Origin: Gerris lacustris
Taxonomy: Eukaryota; Arthropoda; Insecta; Hemiptera; Gerridae
Direction of reading: 5' to 3'
DNA length: 64,000 nt
Assembly (NCBI GenBank): GCA_951217055.1
Contig: OX578282.1
Location: 69,655,092 to 69,719,091, forward strand
Both the position numbers and the translations under genes were made by a program. The notes beneath the pieces are model-generated. The model was not told the DNA's origin and ran no database searches. It worked only from the letters and a program-made list of their open reading frames with translations. Position 1 is the first letter of the stretch. Every line of letters begins with the position of its first letter. This document shows, one piece after another, positions 23,301 through 34,515 of the stretch.

Positions 23301-26300
23301 TGTCCTCTATAAGGTTTGTTCCAACCCCCCTATTTGTACCTTCCTTTGCATCCTTCCGCGGATCGTTTAGAAAACATTTAGAACAGCTTTTATGCGCGCA
23401 GGCGCTTACATTGCACAAAATCATCAGGTCGAACGTCAGGTTGAAACGGGTTTGAGACTCTTTCCAACCGTAATAAAAACATTCATAGAAGCCTAACAGA
23501 TAGGGAACCTTCCTGTTAACAAGTGTGGCGATTGGCATTACTGATGCGTTTGTCGTACAAACCGATACTTGGTTTTATCTGAGGATCGTTGGCACCGAAA
23601 GATAAACGGTTCACAAACGATCCATGAGAGGGTTGGAACATGTCGGAAACTCTGTCACAAGTCGGTTTCTAACTTCTAACGGGTTTAATCCATTACGCAT
23701 GCCCGTGACTATTCATATCTCGGTTGGAACAAACCTAAATAGTCGTGTGATTTAGTGCCATTTCACCTGAAAAAAACTGCATGAATTATTCTTCAATAAT
23801 TTCACATTCTGCACATTTGCAAATTGTGAAATAATTGTTGGACTGTTATTTGCAGATGTCTCACAGGGAGTTATGACAGGACCTGCAGGATGTATGATGT
23901 TGAAACTGGAATTGACTTCATCACGTTCTCAGGCCACGGAAATGTTGTTTATACCGTTGACTTCAATAACCCATCTGAGTAAGTACCATTAAATAAATAA
24001 ACTCTATTCAAAACTTGTCTTCTTATAGTGGATTACAAGAATTCAAATAACGAGGATGCCCATCTTTTAAACAACATGTGAAGTGTGAAACACAAAGATA
24101 CAAACAGGTACTCATACAGAAAAACAATTTTTAGATAATAAAGTTGTTCAAAATCAGCAACAAACATAAATCTAATTAGAGATCTGATAATTCAGAGAAG
24201 GTCTTCCTTTAGAAAGTTACTTCCTTAGAACCGAATTTTGGTCCCTTTTTTCAAAATGGCGGCCAACGCCGACCTCCCTCGAGGGGGAAAACGTAGTATG
24301 TTCATCAGGGGACCAAAATAAAGCCAAAAACCAAAATTCAGCTTTCCCCGAATTTTTTCCCGTTAAGGGCCTTTTTTGAGCTAATGCTCTTGGCCTATAA
24401 TAGTTTATATAGATTTTTTTTTGTGAAAAACAATAAGTGATTTAAGTGATTATGACGAAAAGATGGAAAATAATACGTCTCCCTGAATAATTAATTCGAC
24501 ACAAAATACAACTAATGAATTAATGCCATCTTTATCAAAATAGAAATACAAACTTACGCACAGGAAGTTTATTATTTTTTCTGTATTTATTATTAAACTC
24601 TAACAATTGTAGATAAAATACGGTACGCAACTTGTGCGAAAACGGCATTTTGCATTGCTACAACCTCCACACTCGCATGCAAAATGCTACTTTCCGCACT
24701 CGACGCGTAATGTACCATTAAAAAATTACATGTATGCCTTATTGTGACAGTAAGCTGGTGCTGACAGGTTCGTTTGATAAAACATCCAAGATATGGGATA
24801 GTCGGAGTGGTGAATGTCTTAAGACACTGTGGGGTCATCAGGCTGAGATAACTGGACTCACATTCGAACCTACGAGAAACCTTATAGGTACCTCATCTAT
24901 GGACTCTACAGCGAGGCTCTATCATTTAGAAACAGGTATGAAATTTCTTGACACATCCATCGCTCTAAAGGTGGATTCACAGCATGCGTTTTTTATGTGC
25001 GGTTTGAGCTCAAAATAGATAAAAATGCATGAAGCCGTGAAGACGACACTGAGTGTTTGGGCAATGTGATTTTTATGATTCTATGTACGACCTTAGTAGA
25101 CAAAAAATCATGTTGATGGTAGTTTGTCCCTTGATAGGGGAACACTTTGATTTCAAGTAATATTTGACTAACTAACCTATTAAGTGGCAAACTACCATCA
25201 ACTTGATTTTTGGTCTACTAACTAAGTTGGTACTCAGGATCATGAAAATCATATTGTCCACCAAAAAGGACGGGACATGGCCGCTCTCCACCGGTTTGTT
25301 TTTTTCAAATGCCTATTGTCAAGCTATGTCCCGCAGACGAACTTAGCCTATATGGTCGGCTAAGTTCGTCTTGTAAAAATGATTAACTTGTACACAAAAT
25401 TCAAGCTTGCTGTTAGTCAGACACTTTTTTGCACGCTATCTCCTCGGCTATTACATCTTTGTCATTTTTTGACAAAGATGGTTCTCATAATTTGTCAGGT
25501 TGGCGCAATTTTAGTTTCATAAAAGTCTACTTTGATCGAAAAAAGTTGGAGTCTATCCAACCCAACTTGGATGTTCATGTTCGTGTTAACTTAGATACCC
25601 TGTATACTCCAAGTAGCGTCAAATTTGAGTCAAAGCTGACTTGCTCCATGTATACTTGGATCGTGTAAACGGGGCTTAAGAGAAGTACGACTTTGTCTAT
25701 AGGATATCCATAGGACCAGTCATTCTGTCCTTTTGGCATATCCCATAATTTGATGTAGAAAGTTTGCTAATGGTCAACAATCGGGCCCCGATTTCATACA
25801 TCACCCGCCCGAAAAAGGAACACCGACTAAGGCATCACCTGTCTGATTGCATCATCCCGACGAAGGATTACCCCGAGTAAAGGAACCCCCTGGAAATCCA
25901 GTTACAATCTACGATCTAGAAAACCAGTATAAATACGTCGTTCTTCTCACCAGTCATCAGTACATCTTGTGTCTGCTTCGAGTTAACAGCACGATGCCCC
26001 CCCCCCCCCCCCCCCCAGTCAGCTTTGACTCAACAGCATGACCACCCCCCTAAAGGTGCTTCCAGTAGTAGAAGTGAAACGTCGGACGCGGATTTTACCG
26101 GAAAACCAAGATTTTGAACCAATTGAATTGATACAGTCACATTAAGTTATTAAAATATAATTATGATTTGTTACAGGTTGTCCTGTAGGTGTATTTGAAG
26201 GTCATGATGGTGCGGTAGTGTCTCTAAGGTTTAATTTAGATGGAAGTCAGGTCATGACAGGTTCCTTTGACTACACTGTCAAGCTATGGGATGTAAGAAC

Positions 26301-29300
26301 TAGAAGGTAAAATAACACTTCCGGACCTAATCAAACTGTACTTGATATATATCCACACAAGAGTAGTTTGAAAAGATATCGGCATAGTAATGAAATTATG
26401 ATTTCAACATATTCTTCCATAAAAGGCATTGAAGGTAGCATAGGGAGCTTCTTACATTCAACAAAATATGCTCCCTCCCTATTTGAGAGTATAACGTTTA
26501 TGTGTCCGACGATAACTTAAAAGTAAACGGATTTAGTTGAAATATCTGGTATACTTTCTCTACAGGTCACACTAAGTTTGTTAGGCAGCGTTATACGTTC
26601 GTGCGCAATGCTCAAGTAAATCTGAGCTTTGTAATTAAAATTAGAATTTTAGGAAGGGATATAAGATTCTACCTTTATTTATTCGATGAGACAAACAATT
26701 TATTTCCGAATAAATGTGTATAAAACCAATAGCGACTCCGCTATGAAGCGATAAAGATCACTAAAATTTTTAATAGCAAACGAGCAAGAGAGAAAACAAA
26801 GTTTTTACCAATATTTACGTTCTAATGTAATGATTTCACACTCGCTTTAATGATAAAGCAACACGATGTCTAGTATAACTACTAACATTATTATTCATTA
26901 TGTTTTAGTTTATCAGTCACACTGGATGAACACTCTGCAGAGATAAGCAGCGCCCTCTATACGAGTGACTCAAACCAAGTGGTAACGAGTTCGCTCGACT
27001 GCTCAGTGAAACTGTGGGATCTCAGAACATTCTCTTGTCTCTCCACAATCACCATGTCTGACGAGGTACAATCCTTATTGTAGTAGTAGCTTTCAAATAA
27101 TTAGAGTTGATTCTGGGCAGCTCACGTGGTTAGAGGGGGCTAGAGCTGAGTAACAAAGGATAATTTAGAAATAATTTATGCTAATTAATACCTTATGGTG
27201 GGTATACCTTGAGTGTGCACATGCGCAGTGAGACAAACATTTTATTTTTTTAAATTTCGTGATAGGTATCAAATGGTAGCTACTTAAAAGTAGATTACAA
27301 AAATATAATACATTATATGACTTTTTATGACCATTGTGCTTTTTCCTCCTATATTGCGTTCTTAGCACCACAATTCACCTAAAAAAATGCGGATTTGAAA
27401 AGAGCAGGAAATTTTATGAAAAGTATGACTTTGACCATGATTAAGGTCATTCCAAGGTCAAAATTGTTTTTCCAATGAAAGCCTCTACTTTTTTTTATTG
27501 CGGATTGCGGAATAGTTGAATTTTACCTTCAACATCGGCCTTGACTACGTCCTTTACCATTAACTTTAAGGTCATTCAAACCCTTTCCCCTTTTTTAATC
27601 CTTGAAGGTCGACCACGTCCTATCATCACCTTTAAAGACAAAAAAACCAAAAATAAAAAAGGGGGGTTCAAATGACCTTGAAGGTCATGGTCAAGGCCAC
27701 TGTTGAAGGTAAAATTCAGCTAATCCGTAATCCGCAATAAAAAATGTAGAGGTTTTCGTTGGAAAACCAATTTCGACCTTGAAGGTCATGGTCAAGGACA
27801 TGGTCAAAGTCTTACTTTACGTAAAATTTCCTGCTCATTTCAAATCCTCAATTAAAAAATGGGGGTTCTCATTTAAAAGTAGAGTAAGTATGTAAAAGTA
27901 AAGTTGACCTTTAAATGACCTTGACGGTCAAGGTCAAATCCAAGGTCGCCATTGAATAGCTAGGGAAAAATCCTCAAACTTTTTCTAGAAAAAACTGCAT
28001 TTCTTACCAGTTATTTTGGGGTTTCCATACTTTTGTGCCACCCTGAATAAAAGTACTTATCTGAATTCAGATTGCTAAGAACTCTAGGTGGTTTGTAAAA
28101 TGTAGCCTACAAATGGCATAATCCTTTTTCTTACATTTTCCTTATTCATTTATTTATTATACCTTCAGCTTTTACCCAATATAATTTTTTATGACTATTT
28201 AAAGAAAATAATTAATTCTAATTGTTAAATATTTGTAACCAGGTACTAGATATCTCTCTGGACAGAGATAGCAGACGCTTGCTGACTACTTGTGGCGATG
28301 GAAGTGCTAAAATTTGGGCGATACCTGAGTTTAATCTTCTCACATCTCTACTCGGCCACAGGGATGAAGTATCTAAGGTTGGATTCATTTTTATTTTTTA
28401 CTACATTAAGTTTCCCCAGGTTCTTCTTTGAAATCTGATAATAGAGGTGAAGAATACGAATACGATAAAACTATCAACCTAGGATGGTACTCATCTGCTT
28501 TCACTGCTTTGTCACCCACTGTTGTCTTTCCAGAGCCCCCCTCTCTAGATTTCATATTTATTAGATCTTTGTTTAGAAAAGTAACGTAACTAATATTGTA
28601 ACGTCCCAAGTAGCACAGCTGATCCAAAAGACATCCCTGGGATCATCAATATATATAATACTATACAACTAGATATATAATACTACCTGGGATATCCTTT
28701 TGTCCAGATTTGAGCCAATCCATAATCGTTGATCCATAGGTTTCCCTATGGTTATCCCGTTTTGGATGCCTCATTGGATCATCCTGAGGATGATCAGCAT
28801 CATGGAGGTAGAGATTACCTTGTAGTGTGATGTATGGAGTGTGATAGAGGTGATTTGTAGCCTACTCTTCAGCAGCTTTCATTTGATACCCCACTCGAAA
28901 ATTTAAAAAGTATAAATTTTTGAGTTTACCAGATTTATGCGAATTAAGCAAGCGCATAAAAAATTTCCTATTGTTGGATAAAAAAGTTGCGGCAGTGTTT
29001 TAAATGTCAACTCTTTAGCTTACACGGGCGCTATGAACCAAAGAGCGATGGAGTGACAATGATCCTTAAGGGTCATTCCTGTCAAATCTAATCTATTTAG
29101 ACAAAATAATATTAAATCAAGGTAGAAAAAGCCATCTTTAAGGACTTAAGCCTGCCAAAAGGCTTATATAACTATATATACAAAAATACAGCAGTCCATA
29201 TTAAATATGGGATTTATGGTTTGCAGGGTAGTTTCAGTCCAGATGGGCGCTTGGTACTGACTGGTTCAGCTGATGGTACAGCTAGATTATGGAACCCAAA

Positions 29301-29430
29301 CACTGGTGAGTACATCCAGACACTGGCTGGTCACACTGATGAAGTACTATCCTGTGCTTTTTCACCCACATCACAGCATATCATCACTGCTTCTAAGGAC
29401 TCTACATGTCTTGTATGGAGGAAGGAATGA
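17347..29430 (+). CDS. DAW1: Dynein assembly factor with WD repeats 1 (WDR69)
   Basis: A cytoplasmic WD40-propeller protein that promotes delivery or assembly of outer-arm dynein for motile cilia and flagella. In insects, sperm tails and chordotonal cilia would need it. Nine exons: 17347-17386, 18191-18263, 19897-20100, 23856-23978, 24751-24935, 26177-26306, 26909-27065, 28243-28377, 29227-29430. All junctions are GT/AG and phases join to 416 residues (human 415). The N-terminus reads MKLQRILLRYQPPG, as in the family. Exon 3 has LPLTNVAFN-like PLTNVAFNASG. WD repeats follow with GSYDRTCRMYD, GSFDKTSKIWD, SSMDSTARLYH, GSFDYTVKLWD, SSLDCSVKLWD, CGDGSAKIWA, GSADGTARLWN and SKDSTCLVWR. The exon 3 donor follows AA and is weaker than the rest. 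It lies divergent to LCMT1. Confidence 0.96.
17610..17878. repeat. Minisatellite in DAW1 intron 1
   Basis: Imperfect tandem units of the type CTTTATAAACTACAATGGG, arranged partly as a higher-order repeat of about 114 bp that includes TTCCATGCGTGCTTTGTAAA. Confidence 0.75.
18383..19735. mobile_element. Fold-back element in DAW1 intron 2
   Basis: The two halves are inverted copies. TCATTGAAGCGAGCGTAATA near 18405 matches the complement of TATTACGCTCGCTTTAACGA near 19695. The match continues inward through GATGAGTTGATAG and the AACAGTGACACCACTAT / TAGCAGTGTGTCACTGTT blocks. Related arms occur at 21925-22330 and 26400-26870. A small MITE (18876-19065) sits at its centre. Confidence 0.75.
18876..19065. 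mobile_element. 190-bp hAT-like MITE nested in the fold-back element
   Basis: Ends are CAGAGGCGCACGCAGG and GTGGGTGCGCCACTG (inverted). The flanks are CATTTAAC and CATTTAAG, a 7-of-8 match to an 8-bp target duplication. The interior is dominated by runs of G and C. Confidence 0.7.
20528..20742. mobile_element. CAGTGGCGTA-family MITE nested in the hAT-like element
   Basis: Starts CAGTGGCGTAGCTATGGG and ends CCTAGGTACGTAACTG. It is flanked by the exact 8-bp duplication ATTGTGAT (20520-20527, 20743-20750). Same family as the two copies at 51552-51734 and 60594-60832. Confidence 0.85.
21500..22890. mobile_element. Fold-back element with a second inverted repeat inside
   Basis: GGCTATATTTCACCTCC then GAGGCATCTTCAGGCC (about 21567-21602) is the inverse of GGCCTGAAGATGCC then GGAGGTGAAATATAGCC (about 22789-22826). 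The arms extend inward through AACATGTTGACA / TGTCAACATGTT. An inner unit begins ACGTGTGGCATCGCAGG (about 21716), and its family returns at 63841-64000. Confidence 0.7.
23312..23736. repeat. Intact 425-bp TIR repeat (AGGTTTGTTCCAACC family)
   Basis: Ends AGGTTTGTTCCAACC and GGTTGGAACAAACCT are perfect inverted repeats. It has no coding capacity. It is the intact reference for the split copy at 51271-51551 plus 60833-60992. Confidence 0.8.
25085..25445. repeat. Small fold-back plus a dispersed repeat copy
   Basis: 25085-25126 and 25186-25228 are inverted (TTGATGGTAGTTTG against CAAACTACCATCAA). The adjacent 25228-25445 matches 34704-34925, sharing CAAATGCCTATTG, AAGTTCGTC-type words and CACGCTATCTCC. 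Confidence 0.6.
25994..26016. repeat. Poly-C tract
   Basis: A run of about 22 C in DAW1 intron 5. It is one of several long G/C homopolymers in this AT-rich window. Confidence 0.85.
26340..26875. repeat. Copy of the GAAGCGAG fold-back family
   Basis: The right part (ACACTCGCTTTAATGATAAA, about 26846) matches the complement of the arms at 18383-19735 and 21925-22330, as do CCGCTATGAAGCGATAAAGA-type words. DAW1 intron 6; no exon inside. Confidence 0.5.
27388..27860. mobile_element. Fold-back element rich in AAGGTCA half-sites
   Basis: 27388-27600 and 27655-27860 are inverted copies. For example, AGCAGGAAATTTTATG pairs with the complement of ACGTAAAATTTCCTGCTC, and ATTGCGGATTGCGGA with the complement of TCCGTAATCCGCAAT. 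It lies in DAW1 intron 7. The sequence is full of TGACCTTGA/TCAAGGTCA-like words, continuing to 27950. Confidence 0.7.
28430..29200. other. DAW1 intron 8 with a dispersed repeat
   Basis: Most of the intron shows nothing recognisable. 28850-29090 (CAGCAGCTTTCATTTGATAC, ATTTTTGAGTT) resembles 47020-47230 in the TNF-ligand gene, so it is a dispersed repeat copy. Confidence 0.45.
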
Positions 29431-30125
29431 AAACGACCTGGCACTGGCTGGTAGCACTGATGAAGTACTACCCAGTGCTTTCTCTCCAACATCACAGCAT
29501 CATGGAGGAAGGAATGAAAACGACCTGACACTGGCTGGTAGCACTGATGAAGTACTACCCAGTGCTTTCTCTCCAACATCACAGCATCATGGAGGAAGGA
29601 ATGAAAAGTCCATATGCTGGCTGGTAACTCTGATGAAGTACTGCCCAGTGCTTTCTCTCCAATATGACAGCATCATGGAGGAAGGAATGAAAACGACCTG
29701 ACACTGGCTGGCAGCACTGATGAAGTACTACCCAGTGCTTTCTCTCCAACATCACAGCATCATGGAGGAAGGAATGAAAACGACCTGACACTGGCTAGTA
29801 ACACTGATGAAGTACTGCCCAGTGATTTCTCTCCAACATCATAGCATCATGGAGGAAGGAATGAAAAGTCCATATGCTGGCTGGTAACACTGATGAAGTA
29901 CTGCCCAGTGCTTTCTCTCCAACATCATAGCATCATGGAGGAAGGTATGAAAAGTCCATATGCTGGCTGGTAACACTGATGAAGTACTGCCCAGTGCTTT
30001 CTCTCCAACATCATAGCATCATGGAGGAAGGAATGAAAAGTCCATATGCTGGCTGGTAACACTGATGAAGTACTACCCAATGCTTTCTCTCCAATATGAC
30101 AGCATCATGGAGGAAGGAATGAAAA
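29428..30125 (+). repeat. Tandem array derived from the DAW1 terminal exon
   Basis: Eight units of 86-87 bp follow directly on the stop codon. Each is a shortened copy of the last-exon sequence from CACTGGCTGGT and GATGAAGTACTA through GTGCTTT, CACAGCAT and GGAGGAAGGAATGA. The coding block around ATCACTGCTTCTAAGGACTC is deleted in all units. Two unit types alternate irregularly (starting ACGACCTG or AGTCCATATG). The units probably lie in the 3' untranslated region of DAW1. Confidence 0.9.
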
Positions 30126-30310
30126 GCCCACAATGGTTATCTAGCGCTTACTTCAGCTTCTCCAACGACTCTATATGTCCTATAACATGAAATGACTTAA
30201 ACCTAAACACTAATGAGTGCATCCTGTAACTGGCGGGTAAAACTGTTGATAATCTACTATCCTGCAGCAGGCTATCATCACAGCTTCAACGGATTCTATG
30301 GAAAGATAAA
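30126..30310 (+). pseudogene. Decayed extra copy of the last DAW1 exon
   Basis: CTAAACACTAATGAGTGCAT and the following CTGTTGATAATCTACTATCC correspond to the exon-9 words CCAAACACTGGTGAGTACAT and CTGATGAAGTACTATCC. They are followed by GCTATCATCACAGCTTCAAC, the counterpart of a block missing from the array units. Substitutions and stops show it is not coding. Confidence 0.7.
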
Positions 30311-30639
30311 CTCTGGTGAACAATCTTTACAAAAAATATATAAATGAAAAAGTTTATAATTAAACCAATTTTAGACAAATTGATTTAAAATTATTGTTTA
30401 AATGTTAAACAAATTACTACACAGACAAGTGAAGTTAACATAAAAGTGTGTAAAATTAATTTGGAGTGCGAACTTAAAAAAATCGATCCGATTAATCGAA
30501 CAAACATTTCTCACTGACTTTAAATCCTGTAGTATTTTATTTTATATATTTATTTTTAAATATATTTAAAAAGTGATCAGCAGTTGATTGTTGTCTTTTT
30601 GATTTTGATTTTCATAAAAACAGATTTATTTTTATCAAT

Positions 30640-30975
30640 ATCTCGGAAACTAGATTTTTATCAGGAAATCGTCAGAACTGTTTTCGAGAAATAATCTTTC
30701 TATGTTCAGAGATTATAAGGGGTAGCGCCCCTATTTTTGGTGCAAAAAATTCATTTCTCAATTTTGTCTGAACCAGAATACCAAATTTCATTAAAATCGG
30801 TCCACTAGTTTAGCCTCCACATGTCTGAACAGATGACAGATAAACAGAAACAGACTACAGACAGACGTTTATTAACAAACCACTTTTTTGAACTTAAGCT
30901 TAAGGGACCTCAAGACATGTAAATCCGCACTATCACAATACTTTCTCTTTATATATCGTATGCATATGAGAAAAT
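30640..30975 (+). repeat. Dispersed repeat ending in TTTCTCTTTATAT
   Basis: Contains CAGACGTTTATTAACAAACC, GGGACCTCAAGACATG and ACAATACTTTCTCTTTATAT. The same blocks recur at 59960-60310 (same orientation) and 33575-33865 (opposite). The family resembles common hemipteran/insect SINE-like repeats, but I cannot name it. Confidence 0.55.
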
Positions 30976-32890
30976 AAAAAAAAGAAAACAGTGTTTTTCA
31001 TAATATGTTTTATTAATTTAATATTTATACAGACATATATATTATAGTTATTTTTTCCATTTAATTTATTTATTGTCTTTCGACTAAGTTTAGCAAATTT
31101 TTTTAATTATTTGATTGTTCAATAATTAAAAACTAATTTAATCAAATAACATTAATCTCTTTTTGCATTAGTATAATTAAAAAATGAATAAACAATAAGA
31201 TTTGTTTGTTTAATTATATGTACAACACAATGATTAATAATAAAAATATATTAATAAGTACGCCCTTGACAATCTAAACAAATTAAATATCAAATTGAAA
31301 ACCAAAATCATATGGAATTTTAGTAAATTTGTGGATGATTTTTGAAAAGATACATTTTTCATTTTTGCAAAGACGCACTTTTTATATGACATACCTTTAA
31401 ATTATAATTTATATTATGTAAATTTTTAATTTTTCTTAAAATTAAATGTTTTTTTATTAAAACAATTAATTTATTTAATAAAGGTTTAATAACTAATTAT
31501 GGTTTTTATGTATTATTTATCTTATTGTCTTACTTTTAAATTAATTGTATTATTATTATTTCTTTTATAAAATAAAATTATTTTCTATAAAGCTGGTTAT
31601 ACATGATCCTGAAGGCGTTACAGTTTAAACTGAACAGTTGGTTTGAAAGCCTCCCACCTGAGCTTGTGTACAATCCTTTGTGTGGTTGCCTGAACAGTTT
31701 TGACTGTTCAGGTATCATACACATGCTCAGGTAGCAGGCCTTAGACGGACTGCAAAGTCTAAACAACAGGCATACCAGATCAGATAAAAAAGAGACAAAA
31801 AAAAAAAAATTATAAATAATTTTTTAAGGCACTGAAATATGACAATTATAATAAAAAGTAAAATGAACATTTATAATTTTTTTAGAAAAATTAAAATAGA
31901 AAAAACTAAATAGTGTTTTAAAAATTAAATTCAATTTTAGTTCTCAAAGTCAAATTTAACACATATTGTTTACGATTTTGAGAAATTTTGAATCATATTA
32001 AGTTGAACAATTAAGTGATTTTTAATTAATGGCAATCTGTATTCTATATGTAGAAATTCAATTATCATAAGTGAGTGTGTAAAAAAATTACCAATTTTTT
32101 TACTGCCTATTCTTTTACTGAACTCGTAATAATAATGATACTTGAATAAACAATGATTAAAGTGAGCAGTAAATATCTAACAAAAAAAAAAAAAAAAAAA
32201 AAATCATAGTAATTGGCCTGCTAGTTTTGGAGAAAAGTGTTGCTGAACGTCTAAACATATGATTTTATAGGAGAGCGCTCTATAGGATAAGACAGTAACT
32301 CACATATTTATGTCCTACATTACTCGTCATTCTGTTTCTTGTTACCAAATTTTTTTTTTTATTTTCATTTAGAATATAACACTTAGTCTACAGGCCACCA
32401 TAAGAAGTAAGTCGCTGATTGATAAAATTTTCGTACCTTATGGAATCGCTTATTTATGCCGTGTCCACCGATGAATTGGGTATATGGCAACTGGGCGCTG
32501 GGCCATTTCTTTTTTGTTGACATGCCAAACTTGCCCTTGTGCGGGAACATTGAAAAGAGATAGATAAAATTTTGATTTTCACAGGATCGTTTTATTAAAT
32601 TATTTAAAAAACAGTGGTAAAGGTGGCCACGTGTACCATCCAATATACCTGCATCCAATATACCTGCTCGGAATTAAATAATATAATAACGTTAAATCAA
32701 AGAGAAATCCTTTCAACATTTATTTTAAAGTTAAAAACAAAATACCTTGGTTGAACTAAGATACACTTAATCTGTTTATTATAATATTAATATCTGTTTA
32801 TTTATTATGAACAATAATGTTTTACCCATCATGTTGATTATTATCAAGGTGATTTGACATTTTTTTTTTTCTTTTTATGTAGGTAATAGT
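30976..32890. other. Very AT-rich gene-free stretch
   Basis: No exon supported. Contains oligo-A/T runs and a GC-richer island at 31590-31770 (CTGAACAGTTTTGACTGTTC is an inverted repeat there) that may be a small MITE. A non-AT-rich patch at 32390-32665 has a minus-strand frame that I do not recognise. Confidence 0.4.
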
Positions 32891-34515
32891 CAGGGTGCCC
32901 ATAGGCAAAAAAAATACTTATACATACTCTTTCCAAACCTTTTTGTATGGCTTGTTTAGGCAAAGTCTGACACCGTTTTCCTCTGTGACTTTTTTTAGTT
33001 TTGGGGCGTTTTTTTTTTTATTTGAACCCTAAAATTTTGACGCGTCAGACTTGAAAATCGGAAAAAGTTCTGCGTCAGACAATATTAAAATGTTGATTTA
33101 TAGGATTCAAAAAATGTATCTTGAGAAAATCAGCTGGTTATTAATCATTAATTAAAATTAGTTCACATTAATTAATATCCATTATTATTAATTAAAATTA
33201 ATTAATATCATTAATTAATAACTGGCTGATTTTCTCAACATACATTATTTGAATCCTATAAATAAACATTTTAATATATGTCTGACGCAGAACTTTTTCC
33301 GATTTTCTAGTCTGACGCGTCAAAATTTTAGGGTTCAATAAAAAAAAAAAAACGCCCCAAAACTAAAAAAAGTCACAGAGGAAAACGGTGTCAGATTTGG
33401 CTTAAATAAGACATACAAAAAGGTTTGGAAAGAGTATGTATAAGTAGGGTTACCATAATTTATGAAGGCCAGATCCGGACAGAGTGAACACCGGGGGGGG
33501 GGGGGGGGGGGGGGGGGGTGTCTGGTGGGAAAATGGCATAATAATATTTTTTGAAATTTGGATATTTATTTATTATAAAGAGAAAGTATTGTGATGAGTC
33601 GAAAATTCGATTTTGAGATTTTGATGGATTTACACGTTTTGAGGTCCCCTGAGTTCAAAAAAATGGTTTTTAAAAAATGTCTTTCTGTCGGCCGTCTGTG
33701 CAGACACCTGGAGCCTAAACTACTGGGCAGATTTTGACAAAATTTGGCATACATGTTCAGAAAAATCGTACCCCGTGGTGAAATCGAGAAATTAATTTTA
33801 GCTCCAAATTTGGGGCGCACACTCCAAAAACTCTCGTTTTCTCGAAAACGGTTCCGACGATTTAAATTAAAATAATTAATATAATAATGCCTTTTTCACA
33901 ACTGGTCTTATTTTCAACTTTTTTAAATTTGGGGAAGATTGAATCACGGGAAGTGGTTCAAATTTGGGGAAACGGAAATGTGTGATGAAACTTACAAAGC
34001 AAAGTAATATAAGACCAGTAAAAATTCTAAAATACAGTCCATTTAAATACGAACCCAACGATATAAGCCTTTTTCCCGGAAAACACTAGTTCCTGAGAAA
34101 ATAGCTTAAAACGCGGATGGAGAGCGGGTTCGATTTTCCGCCGAGAAGTTATTTTTATGATAAATTTTCATAAAATGTTCAATAATAATTAAATGTACAT
34201 ATGAAAAATATTAAATGGAAAACACCGGGCTAAGTAATTATGAACTCGTATATGAAACAGTTTGTCGAGCTGTCTCGGACCGATTTTTAATATAATATTT
34301 GTTAATGTTTATTTGATATTGTGACCAACTGGTGGCACGAAGATTGAAATTTCCCTGCTTTTGCTGTGTTTTCCGTTCATATTAGTAAAATCTGGACATT
34401 TCTCAAATCCGGACGCTAAACCGGACAGATGTTTCAAAACCGGACTGTCCGGACGAAATCCGGACGTATGGTAACCCTATGTATAAGTTACTTTTTTTTG
34501 CCTATGGGCACCCTG
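32891..34515. mobile_element. Fold-back element interrupted by another element
   Basis: Ends CAGGGTGCCCATAGGCAAAA and TTTTGCCTATGGGCACCCTG are inverted. The left part (32891-33446) is itself an inverted repeat (AAAGTCACAGAGGAAAACGG against CCGTTTTCCTCTGTGACTTT). The element is broken at 33446 by a nested insertion and resumes at 34478. No outer target duplication was seen. Confidence 0.75.
33447..34477. mobile_element. Nested element with GGGTTACCATA ends
   Basis: Ends GGGTTACCATAATTT and CGTATGGTAACCC are inverted. The flanks share the 11-bp direct repeat TATGTATAAGT (33435-33445, 34478-34488). A duplication of this length would suit a Mutator-like element, but no transposase is present and one extra A lies at the left junction. 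A run of about 26 G lies at 33493-33518, and 33575-33865 is a copy of the repeat at 60180-60310 (inverted). Confidence 0.7.

Noticed and set aside
23221..23538. 105-codon minus-strand frame
   Set aside because: It crosses the boundary of the hairpin element and the 425-bp TIR repeat and is not kept in the split copy of that repeat.
29273..29791. Open frames on both strands downstream of DAW1
   Set aside because: Products of the 87-bp exon-derived tandem array (87 is a multiple of 3); the DAW1 stop at 29428-29430 is in the correct frame upstream.
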